Assembly: GCF_019749955.1 (NCBI RefSeq)
Contig: NZ_JAIEPC010000011.1
Location: 1-64,000, forward strand
Reading direction: 5' to 3'
DNA from: Sphingomonas sp.
Lineage (GTDB): Bacteria; Pseudomonadota; Alphaproteobacteria; Sphingomonadales; Sphingomonadaceae
Length of the DNA: 64,000 nucleotides
Under the pieces are notes generated by a model. That model was not told the origin of the DNA. It did not search any database and worked only from the letters and a program-made list of their open reading frames with translations. Shown here piece after piece: positions 51,080 to 60,736 of the stretch. Each line of letters opens with the position of its first letter. Positions within the stretch are counted from its first letter, which is position 1. A program made the position numbers and the translations under genes.

Positions 51080-52584
51080 GCCGCCATCTCCTGCCGGATC
51101 GCCGCGCGGTCGAGCTTGCCATTGGCGTTATGCGGCAAGCCATCACGCCACTCATAGCGGCCTGGCTGCATGAAGCTTGGCAATTCGGTGCGCAGCCGCG
51201 CGCGGATCGCAGCTTCGGCTGCCGCCGCATCGCCGTTCGCCCGCGCGACGACGATGATCGATTGCCCCAGCCGCGCATCGGGAACACCGATCGCGACCGC
51301 CTCGGCTGCTTCGCCGCCGCGCAGCACGGCTTCTTCGATCTCGGTCGGGCTGATGCGATTGCCCGCGCTTTTGATCATCTCGTCATCGCGCCCGACGAAG
51401 CGGAACAGCCCGTCGGCGTCGGCGACCACCGTATCGCCCGACCACACCGCCATGCCGCCCGACGCGCCCCAGCTCGGCGCGGGCCGAAAGCGATCGGCGC
51501 TGCGCACCGGGTCACGCCAATAGCCCTGCGCCACCAGTGGTCCGGCATGCACGAGCTCGCCCGGCTCACCCGGCGCCGCCTTCGACCCGTCAGCGCGCAC
51601 CGCCATGACTTCGGCGAAGGGAATCGCGCGCCCCATCGATTCGGGATGCGCATCGACCAATGTCGGCGGCAGATAGGTCGAGCGAAACGCTTCGGTCAGG
51701 CCGTACATCGGATAAAGATCAGCCGCCGCAAAGCGCTGGCGCAAGCCCTTGATCAAGCTTGGCGTCAGTGCGCCCCCCGAATTGGTCAGCCGCTTCAGCC
51801 GCGCGGCGACGTCATCGGGCCAAGCCGCTTCGAGCAACTGCACCCAGAGCGGCGGCACCCCCGCCAATGTCGTGACGTCATGTCGCGCGACCGCCTTGAT
51901 GACGTCACGCGCGGTCAGATAGTCGAGCGGCACGACCCGGCCGCCCGCTGCCCAGGTCGAAAAAAGCTGGTTTTGCCCATAGTCGAAGCTCAGCGGCAGC
52001 ACGCACAGCGTCCGATCCTCTGGCGTCAGCGCGAGATAATGCGCCACGCTGATCGCGCCGAGCCAGAGATTGGCGTGGCTGAGCATCACCCCCTTGGGCC
52101 GCCCCGTCGATCCCGAAGTGTAAAGGATCGCCGCAAGTGTATCGGGATCGGCTTGCGATGGCGGCATGACGTCATGCGCGCGGACATCGTCTTCCGTCAC
52201 CATGCGACAATCGGGCGGCAAATCCCCAGGCTCCAGCGTCGCGGCGCGCGCCGCCTGCGTGATCAGGAGCGACGCCCCGCTGTCGCCAAGGATATGCGCC
52301 ACCTGCGCCCGCTTGAGCAGCGGATTGATCGGGACATGCACCAGCCCGGCGCGCGGCACCGCGAGCGGCAGGATGCAGGCCGTGCGCGTCTTGGGGAGCC
52401 AGCTCGCGACCCGGCTTCCTGCCGGCAAGCCCGCCGCCGCGAGCCATGATGCCGATGCACCTACCACAGCTTCCAGCCCGGTGTAATCGAGCGTGCCGTC
52501 GCGGTCCTCCAGCGCAATCGCATCAGGCGCACCGCACTCCGTCAGCGTATCGATCGGGCGCGGCACGGGATCAAGCAAAACCAT
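51076..52584 (-). CDS. XrtA-system AMP-forming acyl-CoA ligase
   Basis: ANL enzyme, about 502 residues: ATP loop LYTSGSTGRPKGVMLSH, MYGLTEAFRSTYLPP and SGDTVVADADGLFRFVGRDDEMIKSAG. It likely charges the adjacent acyl carrier protein. The ATG at 52584 (MVLLDPVPRP) was preferred to an open frame 16 codons longer. It is the first gene of the minus-strand XrtA run, with the ACP gene divergent. Confidence 0.88.
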   Translation of the reverse strand: MVLLDPVPRPIDTLTECGAPDAIALEDRDGTLDYTGLEAVVGASASWLAAAGLPAGSRVASWLPKTRTACILPLAVPRAGLVHVPINPLLKRAQVAHILGDSGASLLITQAARAATLEPGDLPPDCRMVTEDDVRAHDVMPPSQADPDTLAAILYTSGSTGRPKGVMLSHANLWLGAISVAHYLALTPEDRTLCVLPLSFDYGQNQLFSTWAAGGRVVPLDYLTARDVIKAVARHDVTTLAGVPPLWVQLLEAAWPDDVAARLKRLTNSGGALTPSLIKGLRQRFAAADLYPMYGLTEAFRSTYLPPTLVDAHPESMGRAIPFAEVMAVRADGSKAAPGEPGELVHAGPLVAQGYWRDPVRSADRFRPAPSWGASGGMAVWSGDTVVADADGLFRFVGRDDEMIKSAGNRISPTEIEEAVLRGGEAAEAVAIGVPDARLGQSIIVVARANGDAAAAEAAIRARLRTELPSFMQPGRYEWRDGLPHNANGKLDRAAIRQEMAA

Positions 52585-52722
52585 GACGCCTTGATAGCCG
52601 CCTTGCCCCTCAAAGAAAGGGGCTTGGCACAAGCCGCGCCGCCCGGCGCACGCACGGCGGCTTGGCAGCGGGGCAACGAGGTATTAGGTCACGCACCCGT
52701 CATCAGGGTGCGAGGACAGGTT

Positions 52723-52989
52723 TTGGTCACAGTTGTCGAAGTGGAAACGGTGCTGCGCAGCGTGCTGAGCGACGTGCTGGGCATCAGCGCGGCGCGCGCG
52801 GCCGCCTTTGATCCCGACACCGGCCTGTTCGGTGCGCTCCCCGAATTTGATTCGATGGCGGTCATGACGGTACTCACCGAACTCGAAGACCGGCTCGGCA
52901 TCCTGATTGAGGAGGACGAGGTCGACGGCGACGTGCTCGGGACTTTCGGCGCGCTCACTGCCTTCGCCGCTGCCAAGCAGCGCCGTTGA
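52723..52989 (+). CDS. XrtA-associated acyl carrier protein
   Basis: About 88 residues. Phosphopantetheine serine S44 sits in LPEFDSMAVMTVL; the next helix ELEDRLGILIEEDEV is typical. The start is not certain: TTG at 52723 is preferred because AGGACAGG precedes it and the product length fits; GTG at 52708 is an alternative. Its TGA overlaps the TTG of the next gene. Confidence 0.82.
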   Translation: MVTVVEVETVLRSVLSDVLGISAARAAAFDPDTGLFGALPEFDSMAVMTVLTELEDRLGILIEEDEVDGDVLGTFGALTAFAAAKQRR

Positions 52990-53681
52990 TCGACCATTAC
53001 GACTGGAGCGGCGGACGCGAGGCGATGCATCGCTTCGGTTCCGATGCCGGCCCGGTCGTGATCATGCTGCTGCCGCTGTTCGACGAATATAATCGCACGC
53101 GCACCTTTGGCATGGCGATCGCGCGCGCGCTTGCCGATTTGGGCGTCGCCAGCGTGCTGCCCGACCTGCCCGGCCAGGGCGAAAGCGAGGTGCCAACCGA
53201 GCGCGCCACAGTCGAAGCTTGGCAACAGGCGCTGGGGGCGGTCATAGCAGGCCACGCTGCTGTCCGTCCGCCGCATCTGGCAGTGATGCGCGGCGCGGCA
53301 GTGCTGGACAGCGCCACGGGCGTTAAAAGCGTCTGGCGGCTGGCACCGATCCCCGGCCGCGCGGTGCTGAACGACCTGCGCCGCGCCGAGGCGGTGAGCG
53401 GGCGCAAGGATTGGGCGGCGTTCGGCCTCGACAGCCCGCCTGCCAATCTGGTCGGCAACGAACTCGGGTGGCCGCTGTACGCCGCGCTTGAGGCGCAGAC
53501 GGCGCTTGAGGCTCGCGAGGTGCCGCTGCGCACGGTGAGGCTCGACAGCGATCCCGCCGTCGCCGATCTCAAGCTGCCGGGGCCACCGCTATGGCGGCGC
53601 GCCGAGCCAGGTCATGACGCCGCGCTCGCGCTTCGGCTCGCGCATGATCTCGCCGATTGGGTGCGCCAATGCGACGGCTGA
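52986..53681 (+). CDS. XrtA-associated alpha/beta hydrolase 2
   Basis: 231 residues from TTG: MIDHYDWSGGREAMHRF, PGPVVIMLLPLFDEYNRTR, DLPGQGESE. The nucleophile motif expected around residue 105 is replaced by AVMRGAAVL, so the usual GxSxG is absent and catalysis is in doubt. It matches the second hydrolase of exosortase A loci. It overlaps the ACP stop and the next hydrolase start. Confidence 0.82.
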   Translation: MIDHYDWSGGREAMHRFGSDAGPVVIMLLPLFDEYNRTRTFGMAIARALADLGVASVLPDLPGQGESEVPTERATVEAWQQALGAVIAGHAAVRPPHLAVMRGAAVLDSATGVKSVWRLAPIPGRAVLNDLRRAEAVSGRKDWAAFGLDSPPANLVGNELGWPLYAALEAQTALEAREVPLRTVRLDSDPAVADLKLPGPPLWRRAEPGHDAALALRLAHDLADWVRQCDG

Positions 53682-54442
53682 TCACCTTTCCTTGTGCGGG
53701 CGAGACACTCGTCGGATCGCTCGACGCGGCGGCTGGCACGACGGGATTGCTGATCGTGTCGGGCGGCAACGAAATCCGCTGCGGCGCGCATCGCGGCATG
53801 GCGGCACTGGCGAGCCGCCTTGCAGTTGACGGGGTGCCCGTCTTTCGCTTCGACCGGCGCGGCATCGGCGACTCGACGGGCGAGAACGGCGGGTTCGAGA
53901 CTTCGGCCGACGACATCAAGGCGGCAGCAGCTACCTTCCGCGCGCAATGCCCTCAGATCACCCGACTGGTCGGCTTCGGCAATTGCGATGCTGCGAGTGC
54001 GCTGGCGCTGTTCGGGCGCGATGCCAACATCGACGCGCTGATCCTCGCCAATCCGTGGGTGATCGAAGCGACCGACGACTTGCCCCCCGCCGCCGCGATC
54101 CGCGCGCGCTACGCCGAGCGGCTGCGCGATCCCCGAGCCTGGCTGCGCCTCGCGCGTGGGGGCGTCGATTTTTCCAAACTCGCAAGTGGCTTGGGCAAGA
54201 TTTTTGAATCTCCGTCTAAAGACAGCAACACGCTCGAGCAGTCGGTCTTCACGGCGCTAGCGACACAAGACGCGACGATCATCCTCGCCGAGCGTGACGC
54301 AACCGCTATCGCGTTTCGCGCGGCGGCGCGGCGACGACGCTACGCTGGCCCCGTCGTCACGATCGATACAGCGTCCCACAGCTTTGCCCGGACTGACGAC
54401 AAGACCGCGCTCTTTGAGGCCATTCGCGCCGCGTTGCGCTAG
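53669..54442 (+). CDS. XrtA-associated alpha/beta hydrolase 1
   Basis: 257 residues from the ATG at 53669: GSLDAAAGTTGLLIVSGGNEIRC, FRFDRRGIGDST, and a nucleophile position in GFGNCDAASAL that is Cys rather than Ser. It belongs to the first hydrolase group of exosortase A loci. The Cys nucleophile is a notable deviation, but I recall it in relatives. An upstream TTG at 53657 is possible. Confidence 0.82.
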   Translation: MRRLITFPCAGETLVGSLDAAAGTTGLLIVSGGNEIRCGAHRGMAALASRLAVDGVPVFRFDRRGIGDSTGENGGFETSADDIKAAAATFRAQCPQITRLVGFGNCDAASALALFGRDANIDALILANPWVIEATDDLPPAAAIRARYAERLRDPRAWLRLARGGVDFSKLASGLGKIFESPSKDSNTLEQSVFTALATQDATIILAERDATAIAFRAAARRRRYAGPVVTIDTASHSFARTDDKTALFEAIRAALR

Positions 54443-55414
54443 TTATTCGGCAGCGGCTGCCAGCTCCTCAAACGCCGCTTCGGCGAGGAAGCGTTCGGCA
54501 TCGAGCGCCGCCATGCACCCGGTGCCCGCAGCCGTAATCGCTTGGCGGTAGATTTTGTCCATCACATCACCGCAGGCAAAGACGCCGGGCACGCTGGTCC
54601 GCGTCGTGCCCTTCTCGACCTCGATATAGCCGTCATCGTCGAGCCGGACGTGCCCGCGAAACAACTCGGTCGCCGGATGATGGCCGATCGCAACGAAACC
54701 GCCCTCGACGTCGAGCCGTGTAGCCTCGCCCGACACGCGGTCGAGCAGATCAATCCCGACCAGTCCCTCTGGCGTCCCGCCGCCGACGAAGCTGCGCACT
54801 TCCTTGTTCCACAACACGCTGATCTTCGGATTGGCGAACAACCGGTCCTGCAGGATTTTCTCGGCCCGCAGCGAATCGCGCCGGTGGATCAACGTCACGT
54901 CATCGCTGTGGTTGGTCAGGTACAGCGCTTCCTCGACCGCGGTATTGCCGCCGCCGATCACCGCGACCTTCTTGCCGCGATAGAAGAAGCCGTCGCAGGT
55001 TGCGCAGGCGCTGACGCCCTTGCCCTTCATCAGCTCTTCGCTGTCGAGCCCCAGCCATTTGGCCTGCGCACCCGTCGCGATAATCAGCACATCGCCTTCA
55101 TAGACATCGCCGCCGTCGCCGATCAGCCGGAACGGGCGGCGCGACAGGTCAACTTCGACGATCGTATCGTACATCAGCCGCGTGCCGACATGTTCGGCCT
55201 GCGCCGACATTTCGTCCATCAACCACGGCCCCTGAATGACTTCGCGGAAACCGGGGTAGTTCTCAACATCGGTCGTGGTCATCAGCTGGCCGCCTGGCTG
55301 GATACCCTGCACGAGGATCGGCTTCATCCCCGCGCGCGCGCCGTAAATGGCGGCGGAGAGTCCCGCCGGGCCGGAACCGATAATGAGCATGCGGGTGTGA
55401 TGAGTCGTCGGCAT
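54443..55414 (-). CDS. trxB: Thioredoxin reductase
   Basis: FAD/NADPH disulfide reductase. The FAD site GSGPAGLSAAIYGARAG starts near residue 12, the redox pair is CATC in VSACATCDGFFYRG, the NADPH site GGGNTAVEEALYL follows, and the C-terminal FACGDVMD...AAGTGCMAALDAERFL ends it. 323 residues. The ATG at 55414 was chosen over a frame open 97 codons upstream, since the family begins here. Confidence 0.95.
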   Translation of the reverse strand: MPTTHHTRMLIIGSGPAGLSAAIYGARAGMKPILVQGIQPGGQLMTTTDVENYPGFREVIQGPWLMDEMSAQAEHVGTRLMYDTIVEVDLSRRPFRLIGDGGDVYEGDVLIIATGAQAKWLGLDSEELMKGKGVSACATCDGFFYRGKKVAVIGGGNTAVEEALYLTNHSDDVTLIHRRDSLRAEKILQDRLFANPKISVLWNKEVRSFVGGGTPEGLVGIDLLDRVSGEATRLDVEGGFVAIGHHPATELFRGHVRLDDDGYIEVEKGTTRTSVPGVFACGDVMDKIYRQAITAAGTGCMAALDAERFLAEAAFEELAAAAE

Positions 55415-55750
55415 TGTCGTGATCCTGTCTGTGGCGCGGCTCTGCTGTAGGGAAAGCAATCGCGCGCTGGCAACATGGTGATCGTTCGGCAGCACGCAAT
55501 TGTTACACTTTGGTCGTTTTGCTTCGCGTCGGAAAATGACCGCTGCCCCGCGCGAAAATTGCAGCGCGGCATTTGCTCTCCAGCCGGTGGAACCTGCGCG
55601 AGGGAACATTCCCCCAGGGTGGGGATTGGACATGCGTCGCATTATGGCGCATCCGGCCACCGAGCGAGCCTCAACGGGCTTAAACGGGACTTTACCGCAG
55701 CGCACAACAGCCTAATCGTCGCAGCGCCGTTTCAGAGGATAGAGCAGCAT
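55415..55750. other. Intergenic region with no clear gene
   Basis: 336 bases between trxB and a divergent small gene. It should hold the trxB promoter. Long open frames cross it but lack ribosome sites or coding signals. I see no strong hairpin or RNA motif. Confidence 0.5.
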
Positions 55751-55966
55751 ATGACCGCGATGCCCCTCCAACATATCGCGTGCCTTTTTGGCCGCCATCA
55801 TCGCAGCCATAAGCGCGCCCGGGCGCTCGCAGGCCCGGGTCCGAACAGCCATATCGCGCCGTGCCAAGGCTGTGGCACCCCGATGATCAAGCGCAGCGAT
55901 TCATGGCATGCCATGTCGCGCGCTGAACGGCGGGAATTCGCCGCTGACATCGCCCGGCTCGCCTGA
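55751..55966 (+). CDS. Small protein with a Cys-pair (zinc-ribbon-like)
   Basis: 71 residues starting MTAMPLQHIACLFGRHHRSH. A CLFGRH motif, then PCQGCGTPMIKRSDSWHAMS and a charged end. The single CxxC with preceding HxxxH-like region resembles small sphingomonad proteins of unknown function with a probable zinc site. AGAGG lies upstream of the ATG. The frame is open further upstream, but that part looks noncoding. Confidence 0.6.
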   Translation: MTAMPLQHIACLFGRHHRSHKRARALAGPGPNSHIAPCQGCGTPMIKRSDSWHAMSRAERREFAADIARLA

Positions 55967-55971
55967 GAATT

Positions 55972-56048
55972 TGGTAGCGAAGGAGGGACTTGAACCCCCG
56001 ACCCCAGGATTATGATTCCCGTGCTCTAACCAGCTGAGCTACTTCGCC
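55972..56048 (-). tRNA. tRNA-Met (CAT), elongator type
   Basis: 77 bases including an encoded CCA. Acceptor GGCGAAG with CTTCGCT, D loop GCTCAGCTGGTTAGAGC, anticodon loop ATCATAA with CAT, T loop TTCAAGT. Elongator Met is favoured by similarity to other alphaproteobacteria; a lysidine tRNA-Ile is less likely but cannot be excluded by anticodon alone. Confidence 0.93.
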
Positions 56049-56103
56049 CCAATAGGCTCGCCGCGATGGCGAGCGGGCCGCATAAGGGCTGGCGCGCGGC
56101 GGG

Positions 56104-56619
56104 TCAAGCGGCGAACATGTGGCGCGACAGCGGCTCCCACGGGCCGCCGCGATACCACCAGGTCGCCAATCCTGCGATCGAGATGAGGCGCGGCGTGAAC
56201 CCCGCCGACATCGCGGCGAGCAATGCTTTGGCTTCGGCGGGCAACACCTTGTTCTGGATGGTCACATGCGGACGCCAGCCAGCGCGGTCCTGCGGGGTCA
56301 GCATCGGCCCGAATGCCTCGGCGAGCCGCGCGCGAATATCCTCCAGCTCGGGCGATTCGATGCGGAAGGCAACGCCCTGCCCCAAATTGATCAGCCCGCC
56401 GATCCGCGCGCGCGGCGGTGCGATCCCGCGTGTTTCGGCGACCAGCCGCTGCTTCAATTCCGCCGCGAGATCGGGCGCGAGGTGATGGAACATCGTCAGA
56501 TGCGCGGCGATCACATTGCGGTCAGGCGGGAAATGCTGGCGCCGCAGCCCGTCGAAAAAGGCGAAGTCGCTCGCCCCGAACAGCGCCGAAACGATAATCG
56601 GCGCGCGCGGCCCGTTCAC
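56104..56619 (-). CDS. 2'-5' RNA ligase/phosphodiesterase-like (LigT) protein
   Basis: About 171 residues from GTG at 56619. Two HxT motifs, HLTMFHHL and HVTIQNKV, mark the 2H phosphoesterase fold. Family members hydrolyse 2'-3' cyclic phosphates or ligate tRNA halves; the in vivo target is unknown. It starts nine bases after the kup stop on the same strand. Confidence 0.82.
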   Translation of the reverse strand: MNGPRAPIIVSALFGASDFAFFDGLRRQHFPPDRNVIAAHLTMFHHLAPDLAAELKQRLVAETRGIAPPRARIGGLINLGQGVAFRIESPELEDIRARLAEAFGPMLTPQDRAGWRPHVTIQNKVLPAEAKALLAAMSAGFTPRLISIAGLATWWYRGGPWEPLSRHMFAA

Positions 56620-56627
56620 ATCTGGAC

Positions 56628-58535
56628 TCAAATTTCGACCTGGCTGCCGAGTTCGATCACGCGATTGGTCGGCAGGCGGAAGAATTCCATCGCGCTTTCG
56701 GCATTGCGCAGCATCCACGCAAACAGCTTCTCGCGCCAGATGCTCATGCCGGGCTTGGCCGAGGGCAGCAAAGTCTGGCGCGCGAGAAAGAAGCTGGTGT
56801 CCATCATCCGGAAATCGGCGCCACAGCGGTGAACATTGGCGAGTGCTGCCGGAACATCGGGCTCTTCGACAAAGCCATATTGCAGGATCATCCGGTGGAA
56901 GCCGTGCCCGAGGTCCTCAAGGCTGCACCGCTCATCGTCGGGCACCGTTGGCACATCGGCGATCTTGACCGTCAGCAGGATGATGCGGTCGTGCAATACG
57001 CGGTTATGCTTCAGATTGTGGAGCAGCGCGTGCGGCACCCCCACCGCGCTTGACGTCATGAACACGGCGGTGCCGGGCACGCGCGTCGCGGCGGTGGCCG
57101 CTGACCGGATGAACACGCTCATCGGCATCGCGGTTTCGCGCATGCGATCGACCATCAGCTTGCGCCCCTTCGACCAGGTCGTCAGCACGACGAATATCGC
57201 GAGGCTGACCGCCAGCGGAAACCAGCCCCCCGCCGGAATTTTGGTGAGATTGGCCGCGAAATAGGCGCCGTCGACGATGAAGAACAGGCCGAGCAGCGGC
57301 ACCGCGCGCACCAGCGACCAGCCCCATAGCCGGATGATCACCACGGCGAGCAAGCAGGTGTCGATCAGCATCGCGCCGGTCACCGCGACGCCATAAGCCG
57401 AGGTGAGCTGGGACACGCTGCGGAACAGCAACACGAGGACGATCACCATCGTCAGCATCGCCCAATTGATCAGGGGCACATAGATTTGGCCAAAGGTCTC
57501 GGCATTGGTGTGATCGATCCGCAGCCGCGGCATGAAGCCGAGCTGGATCGCCTGCTGGGTGACCGAGAAAGTGCCGGAAATCACCGCCTGGCTCGCGATC
57601 GTCGCCGCCATCACGGCGAGCACGACGAGCGGCAACTGAAGCCAGTCAGGCGCGAGCAGAAAGAACGGATTATGCAGCGCGGGTACGCCCTCGCGCATCA
57701 GCAGCGCGCCCTGCCCCATATAGTTGAGCAACAGCGCCGGCAGCACGAAGAACAGCCACGACACCTTGATCGGATTGCGCCCGAAATGCCCCATATCGGC
57801 ATAGAGCGCCTCAGCCCCCGTCACCGCGAGCACCACCGACCCCAGCGCAAGGAACGCCCGCAGCGGCTCACTCGCGAAGAAAACCAGCGCATAATGTGGT
57901 GACAGCGCCCACAGCATATACGGCGTCTGGACAATGCTCATCACGCCGAGCGCGGCGATCACGACGAAGTAGACGAGCATCACCGGGCCGAAGAACATGC
58001 CGACCCGCGCGCTGCCGCCGCGCTGGATCGAGAACAGCAGCACAAGGATTGCGACAGCCAGCGGCAGAATCCAGCCCGAAAACCCCGGCGCGGCCACGGT
58101 GATGCCCTCAACCGCGCTCAACACCGAGACGGCGGGCGTGATCATCGCATCGCCATAGAAAAGTGCGGTGGCCAGCACGCCGAGCAGCACGATGCCGGTC
58201 GACCAGCGCTGGGTCTTGGTCCGCCCCGACACGAGCGCGAGCAGCGCGAGACTGCCGCCTGCCCCGCGATTGTCGACCCGCATGATCACGCTGATATATT
58301 TGAACGTCACCACGATCATCATCGACCAGAAGATCAGGCTGACGACGCCCATGATATGGAACACATCGGGGGTCAGCGGGTGATGCCCGGCAAAGGTTTC
58401 GCGCAGCGCGTAAAGCGGGCTGGTGCCGATGTCGCCGAACACCACGCCCATCGCGCTGATCGCAAGCCCAGCCGCACCGCGTTTGCCGCCGGCCTTGGGC
58501 GGGGCCACCGTCGCGCTATCGGGGGTGGTGGTCAC
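56628..58535 (-). CDS. kup: Kup-type potassium transporter
   Basis: 635 residues with about twelve transmembrane helices and a C-terminal cytosolic domain. Family hallmarks: [17 protein letters not shown] (near residue 33), [19 protein letters not shown], and [13 protein letters not shown]. It drives potassium uptake with protons. Followed on the same strand by the LigT-like gene; 164 bases separate it from the divergent ald gene. Confidence 0.96.
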   Translation of the reverse strand: MTTTPDSATVAPPKAGGKRGAAGLAISAMGVVFGDIGTSPLYALRETFAGHHPLTPDVFHIMGVVSLIFWSMMIVVTFKYISVIMRVDNRGAGGSLALLALVSGRTKTQRWSTGIVLLGVLATALFYGDAMITPAVSVLSAVEGITVAAPGFSGWILPLAVAILVLLFSIQRGGSARVGMFFGPVMLVYFVVIAALGVMSIVQTPYMLWALSPHYALVFFASEPLRAFLALGSVVLAVTGAEALYADMGHFGRNPIKVSWLFFVLPALLLNYMGQGALLMREGVPALHNPFFLLAPDWLQLPLVVLAVMAATIASQAVISGTFSVTQQAIQLGFMPRLRIDHTNAETFGQIYVPLINWAMLTMVIVLVLLFRSVSQLTSAYGVAVTGAMLIDTCLLAVVIIRLWGWSLVRAVPLLGLFFIVDGAYFAANLTKIPAGGWFPLAVSLAIFVVLTTWSKGRKLMVDRMRETAMPMSVFIRSAATAATRVPGTAVFMTSSAVGVPHALLHNLKHNRVLHDRIILLTVKIADVPTVPDDERCSLEDLGHGFHRMILQYGFVEEPDVPAALANVHRCGADFRMMDTSFFLARQTLLPSAKPGMSIWREKLFAWMLRNAESAMEFFRLPTNRVIELGSQVEI

Positions 58536-58699
58536 CAGCGGATCGTTCCGGCTGGTGCGAGATCAAAATCGGTCATTGACGGTGCGATGAGAGCCCCAGG
58601 ATCACTGGCGGCGCGCCTAGCACTTGCGCTTGCCCCCCGCAACGGGACATTGGGGCCAGGCGCGGCGCTGGACCGTGCGCGAGTCTGAACGCGGAGTGG

Positions 58700-59800
58700 A
58701 TGACAATGCGAGTCGGTGTCCCCAAGGAAATCAAGAATCACGAATATCGCGTCGGGCTTACCCCGCCCTCGGTTGCCGAGCTGGTGCAAGCCGGGCACGA
58801 GGTGGTGGTCGAAACGCAGGCCGGTATGGGCATCGATTTCGAGGATGCCGACTATGTCGAGGCGGGCGCGCGGATCGTCGCGACGGCAGCGCAGGTGTTC
58901 GCCGAATCGGACATGATCGTGAAGGTCAAGGAACCGCAGCCGGTCGAGATCGCGATGCTCGAAGCGCGCCACACCTTGTTCACCTATCTCCATCTCGCGG
59001 CCGACAAGCCGCAGGCGCTGGGGCTGATGAAGTCGGGCGCGACGTGCATTGCTTATGAAACCGTGACGGCGCCCGATCGCTCGCTGCCCCTGCTCAAGCC
59101 GATGAGCGAAGTGGCGGGCCGCATGTCGGTGCAGGTCGGCGCGCATTATCTGGAGAAGGAGCAAGGCGGCCGTGGCGTCCTGCTCGGCGGTGTGCCCGGT
59201 GTGGCACCGGCGCGGGTGGCGATCCTCGGCGGGGGCGTCTCGGGGGTCAACGCCGCGCAAATGGCGGTCGGCATGCGCGCGGATGTGACGATCTACGACA
59301 TCAACAACGCACGGCTTGCCGAGCTCGACATGTTCTTCTCGAGCCAGATCAAGACCGCTTATGCCTCATCGGCGGCGATCGCGGCGGCGGTCAAGAATGC
59401 ACATCTGGTCATCGGCGCGGTGCTGGTGCCGGGTGCCGCTGCGCCCAAATTGGTGACGCGCGAGATGATCAAGACAATGAAGCGCGGATCGGTGCTGGTC
59501 GATATCGCGATCGATCAGGGCGGCTGCTTCGAAACCTCGCACCCGACAACGCATGAGGACCCGGTGTTCGAAGTCGACGGCGTGATCCACTACTGCGTCG
59601 CCAATATGCCGGGCGCGGTCGCGCGGACGTCAGCCTTTGCGCTCAACAATGCGACACTGCCCTTTGCGCTGAAGCTCGCCAATCTGGGCGCCGAAGCGGC
59701 GATGGCGGCTGATCCGCATCTGGCGAACGGGTTGAATGTGTCGGGCGGCAAGATCCGGCATCAGGCCGTGGCGGATGCGCTCGATCTGCCGATGAACTGA
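58700..59800 (+). CDS. ald: Alanine dehydrogenase
   Basis: NAD-dependent oxidation of L-alanine to pyruvate. PKEIKNHEYRVGLTP near residue 9; HTLFTYLHLA with catalytic His; the NAD loop LGGGVSGVNAA; DIAIDQGGCFETSHPT. 366 residues. The start may be 58700 (MTMRVGV) or 58706. The last 31 codons reappear in altered form at 60642, after the following gene. Confidence 0.95.
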   Translation: MTMRVGVPKEIKNHEYRVGLTPPSVAELVQAGHEVVVETQAGMGIDFEDADYVEAGARIVATAAQVFAESDMIVKVKEPQPVEIAMLEARHTLFTYLHLAADKPQALGLMKSGATCIAYETVTAPDRSLPLLKPMSEVAGRMSVQVGAHYLEKEQGGRGVLLGGVPGVAPARVAILGGGVSGVNAAQMAVGMRADVTIYDINNARLAELDMFFSSQIKTAYASSAAIAAAVKNAHLVIGAVLVPGAAAPKLVTREMIKTMKRGSVLVDIAIDQGGCFETSHPTTHEDPVFEVDGVIHYCVANMPGAVARTSAFALNNATLPFALKLANLGAEAAMAADPHLANGLNVSGGKIRHQAVADALDLPMN

Positions 59801-59816
59801 CCCGGGCTAAATTGCT

Positions 59817-60638
59817 GTGGAAAAGCCTCTCGATTTTCGCACACGGGCGTCGCTGCGCGAGGATTTGCGCCGCATCGGCCTGCGCGGGGGCGATACCGTG
59901 CTGGTCCATGCGGCGATGCGCCGGGTGGGGCCGATCTTGAACGGGCCGGATGCGCTGATCGGCGCGCTGCTCGATGTGGTCGGGCCGCAAGGGACCATCA
60001 TGGTCTACACCAGTTGGGAGACCCGTCATGAGGCGTTGCTCGACGAGCAGGGGCGGGTGCTGGCCGATTGGCGTGACCATGTACCACCCTTTGTTCCGTC
60101 GACCGCGCGGGCAATCCGCATCAACGGCGCCATCGCCGAGTGTGTCAGGACGACTGCCGGTGCCCGACGCAGTGCGAACCCGAGCGCGTCGATGGCGGCA
60201 ATCGGCGCGCTCGCCGACTGGCTGACCGCAGATCACCCGATGAACTATGGCTATGGCCCCGGCTCGCCACTTGCCAAGCTGGTTGAGGCCGGCGGACGCA
60301 TCCTGATGGTCGGCGCACCGTGGAACAAATGCACGGCGATTCACTATGCTGAACACATCGCCCGCCTGCCCGACAAAATAGTGGTGCGTTTTGAAGTCCC
60401 GCTCGCCACACCTGCTGGAACGCAGTGGCGCTTCATCGAGGAGTTTGAGACCGATGACCCGGTGAGCGATGCATTGCCAGTCAATCACATTCACGCGATT
60501 GTCTCGGCCTTTGTCGAGCGCGGTAACGGCTCACGCGGGACCATTGGCGCGGCGCCGTCGCTGTTGATGGAGGCGCCGCTGCTGGTTCGCTTTGCGGTCG
60601 ATTGGATGGAGGCCGCGACCGGCTCCGCCTCGGCCTAG
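59817..60638 (+). CDS. AAC(3)-family aminoglycoside acetyltransferase-like protein
   Basis: 273 residues from GTG. Motifs shared with AAC(3) enzymes: DTVLVHAAMRRVGPI near residue 26, GPQGTIMVYTSWE, GAPWNKCTAIHYAEHIA and the C-terminal RGTIGAAPSLLM...FAVDWMEAA. Such proteins acetylate N-3 of aminoglycosides, or an unknown amino-sugar in chromosomal forms. It sits between ald and a duplicated ald end. Confidence 0.85.
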   Translation: MEKPLDFRTRASLREDLRRIGLRGGDTVLVHAAMRRVGPILNGPDALIGALLDVVGPQGTIMVYTSWETRHEALLDEQGRVLADWRDHVPPFVPSTARAIRINGAIAECVRTTAGARRSANPSASMAAIGALADWLTADHPMNYGYGPGSPLAKLVEAGGRILMVGAPWNKCTAIHYAEHIARLPDKIVVRFEVPLATPAGTQWRFIEEFETDDPVSDALPVNHIHAIVSAFVERGNGSRGTIGAAPSLLMEAPLLVRFAVDWMEAATGSASA

Positions 60639-60641
60639 CTG

Positions 60642-60736
60642 CGGCCGATCCGGATCTGGCGAGCGGGTTGAATGTGTCGGACCGCAAGATCCGGCCCCAT
60701 TGCGTCGCGGAAGCGCTTGATTTGCCGATGAACTAG
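60642..60736 (+). pseudogene. Duplicated, diverged 3' end of alanine dehydrogenase
   Basis: These 95 bases match ald 59706-59800 with 16 differences (about 83%) and no indel. In frame they read ADPDLASGLNVSDRKIRPH...VAEALDLPMN and stop, against ADPHLANGLNVSGGKIRHQ... in ald. The end TAG coincides with the stop codon of the opposite-strand phosphotransferase gene. No other part of ald is repeated. Confidence 0.9.

Noticed and set aside
37195..54442. PEP-CTERM target protein hidden in the XrtA locus
   Set aside because: No frame ends with a Val-Pro-Glu-Pro motif, hydrophobic helix and basic tail.
54443..55705. 97-codon N-terminal extension of thioredoxin reductase
   Set aside because: The extension has no conserved feature, and the family starts at MPTTHHTRMLIIG (55414).
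55475..55966. 163-codon open frame upstream of tRNA-Met
   Set aside because: Only the last 71 codons look coding and have a ribosome site; the earlier part overlaps the trxB promoter region.
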